A DNA stretch of 27,810 nucleotides from Nemertoderma westbladi (taxonomy: Eukaryota > Xenacoelomorpha > Nemertodermatida > Nemertodermatidae): NCBI GenBank assembly GCA_032718475.1, contig JAUCBJ010007846.1, positions 1 to 27,810 of the forward strand. Reading direction: 5' to 3'. Positions 11,147 through 20,158 of this stretch are shown here, piece after piece. The notes under the pieces were generated by a model, which saw nothing but the letters and a program-made list of their open reading frames with translations, was not told where the DNA came from and searched no databases. Both the position numbers and the translations under genes were made by a program. How positions within the stretch are numbered: the stretch's first letter is position 1; each line of letters begins with the position of its first letter.

Positions 11147-11421
11147 AGTAGTTAGAGGTTACATAGTACCGTTAGTTAGCTAAGTAGTTAGAGGGTACGT
11201 AGTACCGGTTAGTTAGTTAGTAGAGTTAGAGTTAGTAAGAGGGTACGTAGTACCGGTTAGTTAGTTGGAGAGAGTTAAAGTTAGTAAGAGGGTACGTAGT
11301 ACCGTTAGTTATTTGGAGAGAGTTAGAGTTAGTAAGAGGGTACGTAGTACCGGTTAGTTAGTTAGTGGAGTTAGAGTTAGTAAGAGGGTACGTAGTACCG
11401 GTTAGATAGTTAGTGGAGTGT
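11147..11421 (+). repeat. 48-bp tandem repeat in the probable 3' LTR
   Basis: The word GGGTACGTAGTACC recurs at 11193, 11241, 11290, 11338 and 11386, giving periods of 48, 49, 48 and 48. A decayed earlier copy lies near 11157. Between these words are GTTAGTTAGTTAG and GAGTTAGAGTTAGTAAGAG. Each unit contains the small inverted repeat GGTAC-GTA-GTACC. The array lies just downstream of the polypurine tract, within the presumed LTR. Confidence 0.85.
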
Positions 11422-12404
11422 TATAGTCCCAGACAAAGTTAACCAGTCAGCATAGTTGTTCACGTGCTGCTCGAAGTCCCAGGATAGATAAAACAATAGG
11501 CCTAACAATAACGGATGAGTGAGTTAAACCGATAAGAAATAATGTATTCTGATTCAATTATTAATTGATTAAAAATTATTAATTAATTATTCAATTATTA
11601 CTGTATTAGTCTTACTCTATATAGTCATGTATTTAATGTTAAAACAGATTTGAATTTACCGCCAAAATATAGGCCCCTGATACGTGGCAGATCTGATCTG
11701 CCACCTTTTCCAGTACAAATTACATGTGTTTTCAATCATTTGAAGTTCCCGCGCTATGGAGCATGGTGGCACCTTTTAGGGACTTGTCCTGTGTCGAAGT
11801 CTGGAAGTGGAATTCGATTCACCCCTTTGCCCTTGACAGCTTGACATAATTTTGATATTCGCCCCATTACATTATTACTGCATTAGATCTGTCTATTTGC
11901 TGAGAGTACAGCTGTACAGTACCGGACCGGCAGACCGGTACATTGCATTGTATAGTGTATACTGTCAGACTGTATATAGTCCTCCCTCAGATCTATGGAC
12001 TTATTATTTGACTGACCTGAACTGACTAATACTGTAATAGAGATATGTCATTGTGCCGAAATACTTAGGCAGTTATGCCTATATACTTTTAATTGAATTA
12101 CCGGTATTATCGGTCAGTCATATGATTATCAGATTATAGTACCGGTACTGAAGTAGGACAGTAGGAGTAGCTAGGTACCGGCAGGTATACCGGCAGACCG
12201 GTAGGTATCCTATCCTACCATGCCATCAATTGCCATTTAGATTATTGTTAACTAGCTATATGTCATGACATGATATAATTTGATTCATGATTGCTGATAT
12301 ACTGATATACCTGCAGACCTGAAGAAATATCGGAATCAATAAGATTAAATTAGCTAAATTGAATTTCCAGACAACTGGACAATCCAATAAATTGAACTAC
12401 CGGT
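11422..12404. other. Non-coding stretch upstream of the ssSPT gene
   Basis: No coding frame is convincing. The beginning is probably the rest of the BEL LTR. A 21-bp palindrome (GTGGCAGATC, one base, GATCTGCCAC) lies at 11684-11704. From 11921 to 12403 the pentamer ACCGG occurs nine times (11921, 11926, 11934, 12100, 12141, 12177, 12189, 12197, 12399). The promoter and 5' UTR of the following gene should be in here, but no TATA box can be placed with confidence. Confidence 0.45.
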
Positions 12405-12653
12405 ATGGATAAAGATAAACCTGTCCGTCGCCAAGATATGAGTTACTTGCAATGGATATATTGGCAGTACAGTTTGGTTATTCCGGTATACATGTTAGAG
12501 AGATGGGAGGCCCGGTTGTTTAACAGTCTGCTACTCATTGTGTTATGTATGTTCATCTACACAACCTGTGTCTTTCTTCCGGTCTATATTCAGGGAACTT
12601 GGAACTTTTTTGCTGCATATTTCAGTGAAAGAACTCACCATTCAGATCTATGA
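12405..12653 (+). CDS. SPTSS: Serine palmitoyltransferase small subunit (SPTSSA/SPTSSB-like)
   Basis: This 82-residue protein belongs to the small activating subunits of serine palmitoyltransferase. That ER enzyme condenses serine with an acyl-CoA in the first step of sphingolipid synthesis, and the small subunit binds the catalytic heterodimer, raises its activity and influences acyl-CoA choice. The family pattern is visible: MSYLQWIYWQY (12-22), YMLERWEARLFNSLLL (29-44), then a hydrophobic membrane segment to YTTCVFLPVYI (about 54-64) and a short tail containing WNFF. The human paralogues have 71 and 76 residues, so this looks full length and single-exon. The tail resembles SPTSSB, whereas Met30 before Leu-Glu is as in SPTSSA. 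The usual Pro in the LEPWE motif is Arg33 here. The ATG has G at -3 and +4. BEL copy 2 lies 1 kb upstream, and no conserved neighbour is seen. Confidence 0.88.
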   Translation: MDKDKPVRRQDMSYLQWIYWQYSLVIPVYMLERWEARLFNSLLLIVLCMFIYTTCVFLPVYIQGTWNFFAAYFSERTHHSDL

Positions 12654-13828
12654 CCAACTGCCAGTTGATTATATACATAATTGGTCTGCGTTTGTGGGCT
12701 TACATCAGCTATATAGTTACGTTATACAAGAAATATGGTTGCTTTATTGGTAAATATCACAGTTTCATTATTATTCAGTTAATTACGTTTTTTATTTGTA
12801 CTCAGTCAGACACTTGATTTGGAATTGGAATATAATTAGCAAATGCAGCTTTATTATTGCAACTATTGGAACCGAAATTCGTTTATTTATCAAATGTTAT
12901 TTTATTATTGTTCAATTATATAACATTGTTAAACAACCAATTTCAGTCAGAATTAAAATTTATGCATAAAATGTAATTAAAAGCCCTTCATATAAAGTTT
13001 ATAAAATATTAACAAAGTAAGTATGATGTATTGATAAATTATATCCGCCCCCGAATATTAGAAAATAAGAAATTAGAGTAATTAATTAATTTCTTAGTTT
13101 CATAAATTAATATATTATATATATATATATATACAAGGGGAGCCTATCGTTAAATCGTGCTTTATGTGTTCTTTATATTTATCATTTATATGTTTGCTAA
13201 TAATGATATTTTAATTAATTAATTGTAATATATTAATAAATATAAACATTCATTTACATTTTTATATTCTCTGTGATTGTCTTGTCTAGATTCTGTATTT
13301 GATTTATGATTATAACACTAGAATGCCCGAAAATATTACTATTCTAGAATGGCTGTGGTATCGAAAACGACACCGTCACCTATTATATTACTTATTTCAT
13401 CTAATTATAATATGCTAGATCATTAGTATCATCGATCATAGTGTCATAGTAACATTTCAAATTTTAAAATTGACAGCGTTGTAGGTGCATACTGCATGAA
13501 AATTACAAGTAAAAGTTCTCAAAATTGTAAGATATTGCATTTCCCATGTGCTTCCACATGTTTTGGGGGGTAGTGAGTTGGATACTGTAGGATAACAATC
13601 CATTATATAGTTACCCAGTTACCATGGCACACAACGGTGCGTAATTTCTACACCCTTTAAAGTACCGGGAAACTGATTAAACTGATTACCTGCTTCGCTA
13701 AAGCCTATTGTGAAAGTGGAAGCGGTTGAGGTGATGTATCCCTGCTGAGACACAATAGTTACCTGATATTGTATAAACCTGTATACCCAGATACCAAACC
13801 ACCGATTACTGATTAGTTTATTTCAGAG
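12654..13828. other. AT-rich non-coding stretch after the ssSPT gene
   Basis: No gene is seen. It presumably holds the 3' UTR of the ssSPT gene; the only exact AATAAA I noted is at 13235-13240, 580 bases after the stop. It contains an (AT)n microsatellite at about 13113-13132. Confidence 0.5.
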
Positions 13829-14100
13829 AGCACCAAAAATGATGGTTGCGTTACCAGGAATGATTTTTAACGAGTTGTATCAGCGACCTTGAAAACCAGT
13901 ATAGCTTCAGAATAACCAAACCAAAGGCAAAATTTAGCAGTTTATAATATTGTGCTACTTGTACTTTTCGTCCTGGGGGACCACCAAAATAGCACCAAAA
14001 ATGATGGTTACATTGCCAGAAAATATTTTTAAAAAGTTTTATCGTGATCAACGACCTCGAAAACCCTTATGCCATCGAAATTATAATTTTTCAGCCAAAA
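13829..14100 (+). repeat. Two diverged direct repeats about 162 bp apart
   Basis: AGCACCAAAAATGATGGTT begins at 13829 and again at 13991. Each copy is followed about 55-60 bases later by a CAGCGACCTTGAAAACC-like word (13881 and 14048). A weaker third start (AGCACCAAAAGTGG) lies near 15214. This looks like an old dispersed or tandem repeat family. Confidence 0.65.
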
Positions 14101-14174
14101 TAACTAAACAATTTCTAAAATGAGCCCCCGGGCCAATTAAAAACGTCAAAGTATAACTGACAGCCAAACAGACA

Positions 14175-14577
14175 ATAGGGTTGGTGCGCGCAAAAATTGT
14201 TGGACTAGAAATAACTGCTGTTTCGCGTAGCGCCTTAGAGTACAACCCCTATGTAATTTCGGCGCTTTATTAATAATTATATTATTTTTATTATTATTAT
14301 TAATCGAATAAGAGGTAACAAGGTGCCTTGAATCGAGTGGCGGGGAGTGTTTTTTGAACAAAACAATATATGAAATTATCTGAGCACTGCGTAGTGACGT
14401 CAAATATGTAGCAGCCAATCACAACCGATTTTCAAATTTGGCTTCCCGGGCTTACTTTAACCCGCAATTTCGACAGTTTCCACGTGTTTTTACACAAAAC
14501 ACACCCCGCCACTCGATTCAGTGCACCTTGTTACCCCTTATTTCAAGCCCAACAATTTTTTCGCACACCAGCCCTAT
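14175..14577. mobile_element. Foldback (inverted-repeat) element with a SINE inside its left arm
   Basis: The left arm begins ATAGGGTTGGTGCGCG at 14175 and, after an interruption, continues GAATAAGAGGTAACAAGGTG at 14306 through CGAGTGGCGGGG to about 14365. The right arm (about 14484-14577) is its inverted partner: CCCCGCCACTCGATT, CACCTTGTTACC, ending CCAGCCCTAT. The central loop is about 120 bases. There is no coding capacity. No clear target-site duplication was found. It is probably a non-autonomous DNA transposon. Confidence 0.7.
14215..14305 (+). mobile_element. SINE-like 3' end inserted in the foldback element
   Basis: The insert contains AGCGCCTTAGAG ... GGCGCTTTATTAATAATTAT followed by an ATT-rich tail. 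This resembles the AGCGCC ... GCGCTATATAAAT (ATT)n 3' stem and tail common to many metazoan SINEs. It is absent from the other arm of the inverted repeat and is flanked by GAAATAA and CGAATAA, a possible short target-site duplication. The 5' RNA-derived head is not visible. Confidence 0.55.
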
Positions 14578-14595
14578 TTGGAAGTCATAAAATGT

Positions 14596-14800
14596 AAAAT
14601 CTGACACTCGAAATGAATTCTGCGACCAGGAAAACCTCCATTACTCAACTTTTAGCTAGATGGTGTGCCCTTTTCTTATATTTAATGGACAGATTGTCGG
14701 ATAGTCAGAATGACCGACAGACAGACAAACAGATTAACTAGATTTTCATACAAGTGAAATCTGACTTCAGAAATGAAATCAGCGACCACGAATACTCCCA
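14596..14800 (+). repeat. Second pair of diverged direct repeats, about 160 bp apart
   Basis: 14596-14640 and 14756-14800 share AAATCTGAC, GAAATGAA and TGCGACCAGGAAAACCTCC / AGCGACCACGAATACTCCC. They also resemble the CAGCGACC words near 13881 and 14048, so they are likely members of the same old family. Confidence 0.6.
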
Positions 14801-14840
14801 TGGCAATAGTATTAGCTTGGTTTTGTGGTTTCGTATTGCT

Positions 14841-14958
14841 ATATATACATGACCTACTAAAGATACGACCCTCCAAGCTCCTAAATTTAGTGGGGTAGTT
14901 ATTTACCTTAGTTATAATCCCTGAAACAATAGGTCCACGGCGTCGAAAGTACCTGGCC
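14841..14958 (-). repeat. Inverted repeat pair, left copy
   Basis: Its reverse complement contains GACCTATTGTTTCAGGGATT and AGCTTGG-GGGTCGTATCT, which also occur on the + strand at 15464-15600. The outer part GGCGTCGAAAG pairs with CTTTCGACGC there. About 500 bases separate the copies. The two copies are diverged in the middle. Confidence 0.7.
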
Positions 14959-15463
14959 CTAACTAAAATTATGTGCTTTTCTCTTTCGTAAAATTTAATA
15001 GCTCCAGTAGTTTTCGAGATATCTGGCGTTTTTGGGACCCATACCATATCAACACCTTTCGGAAATGATCGAATTACTCACCCTTCAAAGACTTCGGACT
15101 GTATAAACATTAAACCATACTATGGTTTTTTGGTTTGTTGAATTCATGATTTAGTAATCGAAAGCGAGATTAGAAGCAAAATGTTTCTTTTATTTTTTAA
15201 AATATACTAAAATAGCACCAAAAGTGGAAGTACCTGTAGTTTGAAATTTTTAGACAGTGTTAAATTGAAGTGTTAAGTGTTAAATTTGCCGTACAGTTTG
15301 GCTACTGACGTTTTAGAATGTGCTGATTTAATTGGCAAGGTTTATTCCTCTACATCAAACATATCGAAGAGTTGAGTAATATAACAACATAGTGTAGGCA
15401 TGTAGTTGTTGTATTAGTTATTTTATTAGTCATGTCTCATCTGAAAGAGGCCGTAATTTTATT

Positions 15464-15600
15464 TAGGGACTGTGCTTTCGACGCGCTAGACCTATTGTTT
15501 CAGGGATTCTATGTAAGAAAATAACTGGCCCTAATTTTATGGGCTTTGCAGCAGCTTGGTGGGTCGTATCTATAGTTTAGGTCATGATATACTGTATATA
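15464..15600 (+). repeat. Inverted repeat pair, right copy
   Basis: Partner of 14841-14958 in the opposite orientation, containing CTTTCGACGC, GACCTATTGTTTCAGGGATT and GGGTCGTATCTATAGT. No coding capacity; probably two insertions of one repeat family or the arms of a larger foldback element. Confidence 0.7.
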
Positions 15601-16183
15601 TTGACAGACATTCTCACATATTAAGAGACAAAGTTTGCCCGGAAGGTTCAAATTTAAAGGTAATTACCACGGAATTGTATATTTTCATTTTAAAAAAAAA
15701 TGAACTTTTTTCCTCCGCCATTTTTCAACCAATTGGTAAGTTTTTGGGTTTTAGTTTTTTGTAAGCACTAATGTGCGCAATAATAAAATTCGAGCAGTTT
15801 TTTTAGTTTTGCAATTGTTGATCTGTTATTACATTTTTTACGAAAAAAACAGTGCTTTTTTGAAAATTATTTTGAAAAATAGCGGTAATTTCCATGAGAA
15901 GTACGAAACAAAAATTCTGCTCGAATTTTTTCACGTAGTCGACCATGCTGATTCCAAAAAAGGTTACAACTTCTGAAAATGAAGCATATTATGAAAGGTG
16001 ATGTATTTTAAATCAAAAATGCAAATTTTGCCTCTGGCCGCTAAGGGGCGTTAAAATGGATAGAGTGGGAATATATACTGTAGTGCAATATATTGGGAAT
16101 AATACCAGGTCCCATGTGCCGCGGGGGGGGGGGGGGGGGGGGGGTAGTTCCATTGTTTGGGAGCTGTAGAACCATTGACCAAG
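15601..16183. other. AT-rich non-coding stretch with a 22-G run
   Basis: No gene is seen. It has several poly-A and poly-T runs, and a run of 22 G at 16123-16144. Confidence 0.6.
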
Positions 16184-16196
16184 TTTGGGAAGCTTT
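16184..16196 (+). repeat. Target-site duplication, left copy (LINE C)
   Basis: TTTGGGAAGCTTT precedes LINE C and matches TTGTGGAAGCTTT at 16755-16767 in 11 or 12 of 13 positions depending on alignment. Confidence 0.6.
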
Positions 16197-16754
16197 TGGA
16201 AGCAAAAAAAGACATAGAAGTTAGGAAAGCAAATAAGGCATGGGTAGCTCTATCAATAATGGATACCATCTGGAAATCAGATCTCTCCAGGCACCTGAAG
16301 ACTAAGTTATTTCGAGTCACAGTGGAAAGTGTAGGCCTACGTTTATACGGGGGTGAGACCTGGACACTGATGAATTCACCTCAACAACGAATTGGTGGTT
16401 GCTACACAAGACTACTTATGGCAGACCTAAACATCAGCTGGAGACAACACATGACAAATGCCGAGCTTTAGGGTACAATACCACCTGTATCAACCACATT
16501 CCGTGAACGCAGATTAAGATTCAGTGGGCACTGCCGGAGAAGTAAAGACGAGGTCATACCAGATCAACTATCTTTTCTATCCAATACATGGAAAGCGTAG
16601 CCGTGGTGGACGACCGGCTATAACAAATATAGATCAGCTTGGAAGGGATACTGAACTTGGGAGAAACGAAATTGCGACAACTATGGAGAATCGGGAAGCC
16701 TGAAAGGATCTCATTTCCACTGTTCGAGTTCGCTCGACCTAGTAGTAGTAGTAG
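16197..16754 (+). mobile_element. RTE-like LINE 3' end (LINE C), same family as LINE B
   Basis: The translation follows the C-terminal third of LINE B closely: KKDIEVRKA, MDTIWKSDLSRHLKTK, YGGETWTL, ISWRQHMTNAEL, RERRLRFSGHC. It begins shortly before the KKDIEVRK region, so nearly all of RT is missing. It has a stop at 16469-16471 and a further shift near 16570. Like LINE B it ends ACC(TAG)n, here about five repeats at 16740-16754. The 5' truncation, tail and flanking duplication show a normal LINE insertion that has since decayed. Confidence 0.85.
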
Positions 16755-16767
16755 TTGTGGAAGCTTT
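16755..16767 (+). repeat. Target-site duplication, right copy (LINE C)
   Basis: TTGTGGAAGCTTT follows the last TAG and corresponds to 16184-16196. Confidence 0.6.
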
Positions 16768-16969
16768 GCCCCATGTTTGTGGGACCTTTTAAAATAATGT
16801 GTGGAAGTTTTTACCCTGGGAAAGTGGAACCTGGGGAATGACTTTGACATGCAACTTGAACGAACAATCCCACATTTTCCAAGTTTTACAAGTACCACAT
16901 AACCACACTTACCCAAACACAAACTTCTTCAAACAAATCAGGTCCAAGCTCGTATGAATGCTTCTCAAT

Positions 16970-17433
16970 GAAGGTAGCTGATGAGTCAGTCCAACATCAC
17001 AGTCTCTCACACAGATGTTAATATAATATCAATGAAACTATCTAGCGTAGTGGACAACGTATACAACTGGGCAATCGATAATTAGCTCAGCATTAATTTC
17101 AAGAAAACTGAGTGCATACTTTTCGGCTCGCATCAATAACTGGCCGTGGCCAACAACCTATCGGTTACATGTTCTGGAATTCCTATTCCACAAAAAACAG
17201 CAGTAAAATACCTTTGGCTGTCACTTAGAGGGGGACCTTTCCGGGAACACGGCCGGAATCCGCATTCACATCACCGCGGGTCACTATAAGGCACATCAAA
17301 GGGCAGTCGGTGTTTCTCCTATGGGTCCGAAGCTATGGAACTCCCTGCCGAAGGATAGAAAACGTAGCCTTTCGATAAACGCCTTCAAGCACTCAGTGAA
17401 ATCGCACTATCCCGAACAATTTCTAGTTTTTTC
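16970..17433 (+). pseudogene. CR1/L2-like LINE reverse-transcriptase remnant
   Basis: Pieces of a different LINE are readable on the + strand. Around 16971 there is VADESV, in the place of the YADD catalytic box, followed by a one-base shift. Next come HTDVNIISMKL, VYNWAIDN, a TAG stop, and LSINFKKTECILFGS to about 17136. After a second stop and a probable deletion, the C-terminal signature GPKLWNSLPKD ... NAFKHSVKSHY is seen at about 17317-17410. The order (RT box, KTECILFGS, PKLWNSLP) is typical of CR1/L2/jockey-like elements. Stops, shifts and the lost catalytic residue make it a pseudogene. Confidence 0.75.
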
Positions 17434-18005
17434 TAGTAATTTCTAGTTTTTTTTTTCGAGTTTTTTAATTTACTTTTCTTTTTTGAAACCATAGTACAGA
17501 CTACACTTTATAATATTTTTATATACTGTATCAAGATACCATATAATTATTTTTACTAAATATTTTTAGATACGAACTCAGTTTACTTATATTACTATTT
17601 AATTAAAGTGGTCCTGCATTATTAATTATTATTTTTGAATAAATTAATTTTTTTATATTTTAAATGTGATTTTTGCTATCCTCATACGTTTTAGTGTGTT
17701 TTTACTTTTAACAATACCGCATGTTGCAATGTTTTTAGACTATATACAGTACATATTATATTTTGCTGTGCTTTTTGCTATATTTGTACGTTTTTACTGC
17801 CAATCTACTGTACATTACTGCGTTTTTAGACTACAGCCTACTGTACATAATATTTTGATGTGATTTTGCCATTCTACTGCGTGTAGGGTGGTTGGGGTGG
17901 TTAATATCTCAAAATAATGGTGTATAAATATTATCTTAGCTAACTAACGGTGTGTGAACGTACATTTTTATCTTATACATATGTTTTAATGCGTCATTAA
18001 ATAAA
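17434..18005 (+). repeat. Probable 3' UTR of the CR1/L2-like LINE with a 91-bp direct repeat
   Basis: This AT-rich non-coding stretch follows the LINE remnant. GTTTTTAGACTATATACAGTACATAT begins at 17731 and its relative GTTTTTAGACTACAGCCTACTGTACAT at 17822, giving a spacing of 91. AATAAA at 18000-18005 could be the poly(A) signal of the element. Assignment to the LINE is inference from position. Confidence 0.45.
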
Positions 18006-19637
18006 CTTCAAACCTTTAACAGGGAATCCCCCTTCGTGTATTTATTGTGTAAACGCCATGTTTTGTATAAACATATTTCAAAATACACTATACTTGTTTA
18101 TTCCGCTACGTGTCTCAAACAATTTCGTTCTCAATATTCATTCATAATTGAATGTGATTGGTCGGTGTTAGTTGGGTGCGGCTGGTTTATTGGTCCGTGA
18201 CCGACCGACAGTATAGGCAAGAAGTAGTGTCATGAAAGTTGATTGATTCATAGCAAGGCGTTCCGTAACGTATCGTAATGTAAGTAAAGTAACCGTATTC
18301 CAGTATTGCAGTATTTTCGTTTTTACATTCAGTACAGTATAGTATGCATGCACAGTCAGTAGTCTAGTCAGATAGTAGTACCGGTTGTCTGGTAGTAAAG
18401 TAAACTGTAGTCTGTAGTGTAGTACAGTACACAGTAGTAGCCTAGTCTTCAGGTCTTAGTCTTGTTCTTGTATTCTACTCTGTACTCCCACCGGAAGTAA
18501 TTTTATTGCAATAATATTAATTTTTTCGCAATAATTTCTGAATTTTATCGCGATAATATTCATTTTTTTGCAATAGCCAATAATCAGTTACCGGTAGTGG
18601 TTAGTGAACGGTACCGGTTGCGGTTGCCGGTACCTGAATAACGACACAATATTGTGTGTACGGCAGTAGGTACGGAATACGAGTACGACGTACTGCTGTT
18701 CTGTAGCCTACTCATGTACTCATGTTCGTTACCACCTGCACACTGCACCACCTACTGGCAAGGGCCTCCCATATGCCTTGCCTATTGCTGTATCAGTGTA
18801 TTGCAGTATTGCCATGGGAAATGAGTAATATTTACACGGGCGTGTTGGTGTTACATATTAATTCCAATATCTCGGCAGTTCGGCAAAACTGGTACCGGTA
18901 ACTAGAAGTCGCATCAAATTTTTAAATATTTAAAAAATTTCACGATAGGCTAAGGCTATAAGCCTATTAAGGTAACTGTTGTAAAAATTATACAATTCCA
19001 CTGCAAGAAAATTTCATAATTTCCATTAAGATTTTAAGATTTAATCATTTAAGATTTTTCACATAATAAAATTATGATTGCTCTATTGATTTTAGGTGTA
19101 ATTTATTTATTTGTTTTAGTTTAAAAACTACAATAGTTTTTAATAATAGGATATGGGTTTTTGAGGTCGAAAAATCTGTTGGGCGAGGTTACATCCACCC
19201 GTTTAGTAGATATGTTGTGTAAATAATAAGCTCCCTGCTGCCCTGTACTGCTGTAGGCCTAATAAAAAGGTAATATAGAATTTAAAGAAATTGGTTTAGA
19301 TGAATTGGGAATTTGTTATGGGTTGACCCCCCTTTTTGGCTAGATTGACTCACCCAATCCAATAATCAGTCTATAATTCTGTAGTACAGCGTACTTTTGT
19401 CTTCTGATATTTGGTAACCCAGTCTGCCAGTAACCTACTTCTATTTTTGTATCCTGGTAGTGGTATCACTATTTGGTATTGCAGTATTGGTACGGTGTCT
19501 TGGCCTATTAATTCTGTGATATTGTTCAGTTGGTTACTAATTATAATTGATACATAAAGCTGCAATCTAACTGGCTTCTCAGCTTCTAGGAGTCGCACTA
19601 CCTTGTTTGGGGAACAAGTGAAAACGTACGGTACCCT
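18006..19637. other. Non-coding AT-rich stretch
   Basis: No gene is recognised. It holds two copies of a 42-bp unit at 18499-18582 (AATTTTATTGCAATAATATT / AATTTTATCGCGATAATATT). It also has ACCGGT words near 18381, 18593, 18612 and 18893, and two ATTGGT (inverted CCAAT) words near 18158 and 18190. Confidence 0.5.
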
Positions 19638-19960
19638 GGTTAAAACGTACCCGAATACTGGGTACGTTTTAACAATGATGCATTGGGTACGTTTTTTGTA
19701 GGCATAGTACAAAAATAAATAGCAAAAATAAACTGTAAACTATGCTATTTACTCTCGTTTATTATTTTGGTTAGATTAATTCGTCCTGTCGTCACTGTAA
19801 CCTGTTCCTTTCCCTTTAAATCTCCGGAACTGACGATATTGATTGGTTGTAGGAAGTTTTGTTAGGATGACTATGATGTCTTGTGGGCCCCTAAGTTAAA
19901 ACGTACCCGAAATATGGGTACGATATTTGTATTGATCGGGTACGTCTGTACGTTTTAACC
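19638..19960. mobile_element. Palindromic MITE-like element (element B)
   Basis: The ends are inverted copies of GGTTAAAACGTAC. The left end is a perfect hairpin: GTTAAAACGTACCC at 19639-19652, loop GAATACT, GGGTACGTTTTAAC at 19660-19673. A further partial copy (GGGTACGTTTTTTG) lies at 19685. The right end has GTTAAAACGTACCC at 19895-19908, loop GAAATAT, GGGTACG, and a terminal GGGTACGTCTGTACGTTTTAACC to 19960. The middle is non-coding and shares CGTTTATTATTTTGGTTAGATT (about 19757) with the element at 26047-26324. Related words outside the chosen limits (GAAAACGTAC near 19620, CGTTTTGAC near 19968) suggest the true ends may lie further out. No target-site duplication was found. Confidence 0.65.
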
Positions 19961-20158
19961 GAGGAACGTTTTGACAGTAACCGTTTGCACAATGGTTTGT
20001 TTGCCGTGTGCCCTGCAGCCCTGACAGGTTGACGCTGCCATCAAGTGCCTGGCTTCTTGATTCTGTGTTGCCAGTCAACAGTTTGGTTATATTTATGGTT
20101 AGGGATACCACCGGTTTATTATTATTATAATGCGGTTTAATATCATAAAGGTGCAGCT

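Larger units (their letters stand above)
5512..11421 (+). mobile_element. BEL/Pao LTR retrotransposon copy 2 (5' LTR lost, inactivated)
   Basis: This is a long BEL/Pao-type element in the order gag, protease, RT, RNase H, integrase, which identifies the family. The 5' side is cut by the inverted BEL fragment at 5511, so no 5' LTR or primer-binding site is visible. A purine tract (GAGGGGGG, 11019-11026) followed by TG at 11027 marks the probable start of the 3' LTR. The right end is uncertain; I stop at the end of the tandem repeat. It differs from copy 1 at many positions, so the two are separate, older insertions rather than a recent duplication. Confidence 0.85.

Noticed and set aside
11650-11844. 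A 64-codon plus-strand frame
   Set aside because: No recognisable motif, and it contains the 21-bp palindrome; probably chance.
12538-12753. A 71-codon frame overlapping the end of the ssSPT gene
   Set aside because: It is a shifted-frame shadow; the family motifs are in the other frame.
14682-15047. A 121-codon minus-strand frame
   Set aside because: It overlaps the diverged direct repeats and the left arm of the inverted repeat; its partner arm has no matching frame.
16101-16120. ATACCAGGTCCCATGTG, similar words to the terminal repeat of element A
   Set aside because: The order and spacing of the words differ, there is no inverted partner nearby, and the match is too short.
19371-19712. 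A 113-codon minus-strand frame near 19.5 kb
   Set aside because: It runs into the palindromic element B and has no recognisable domain.
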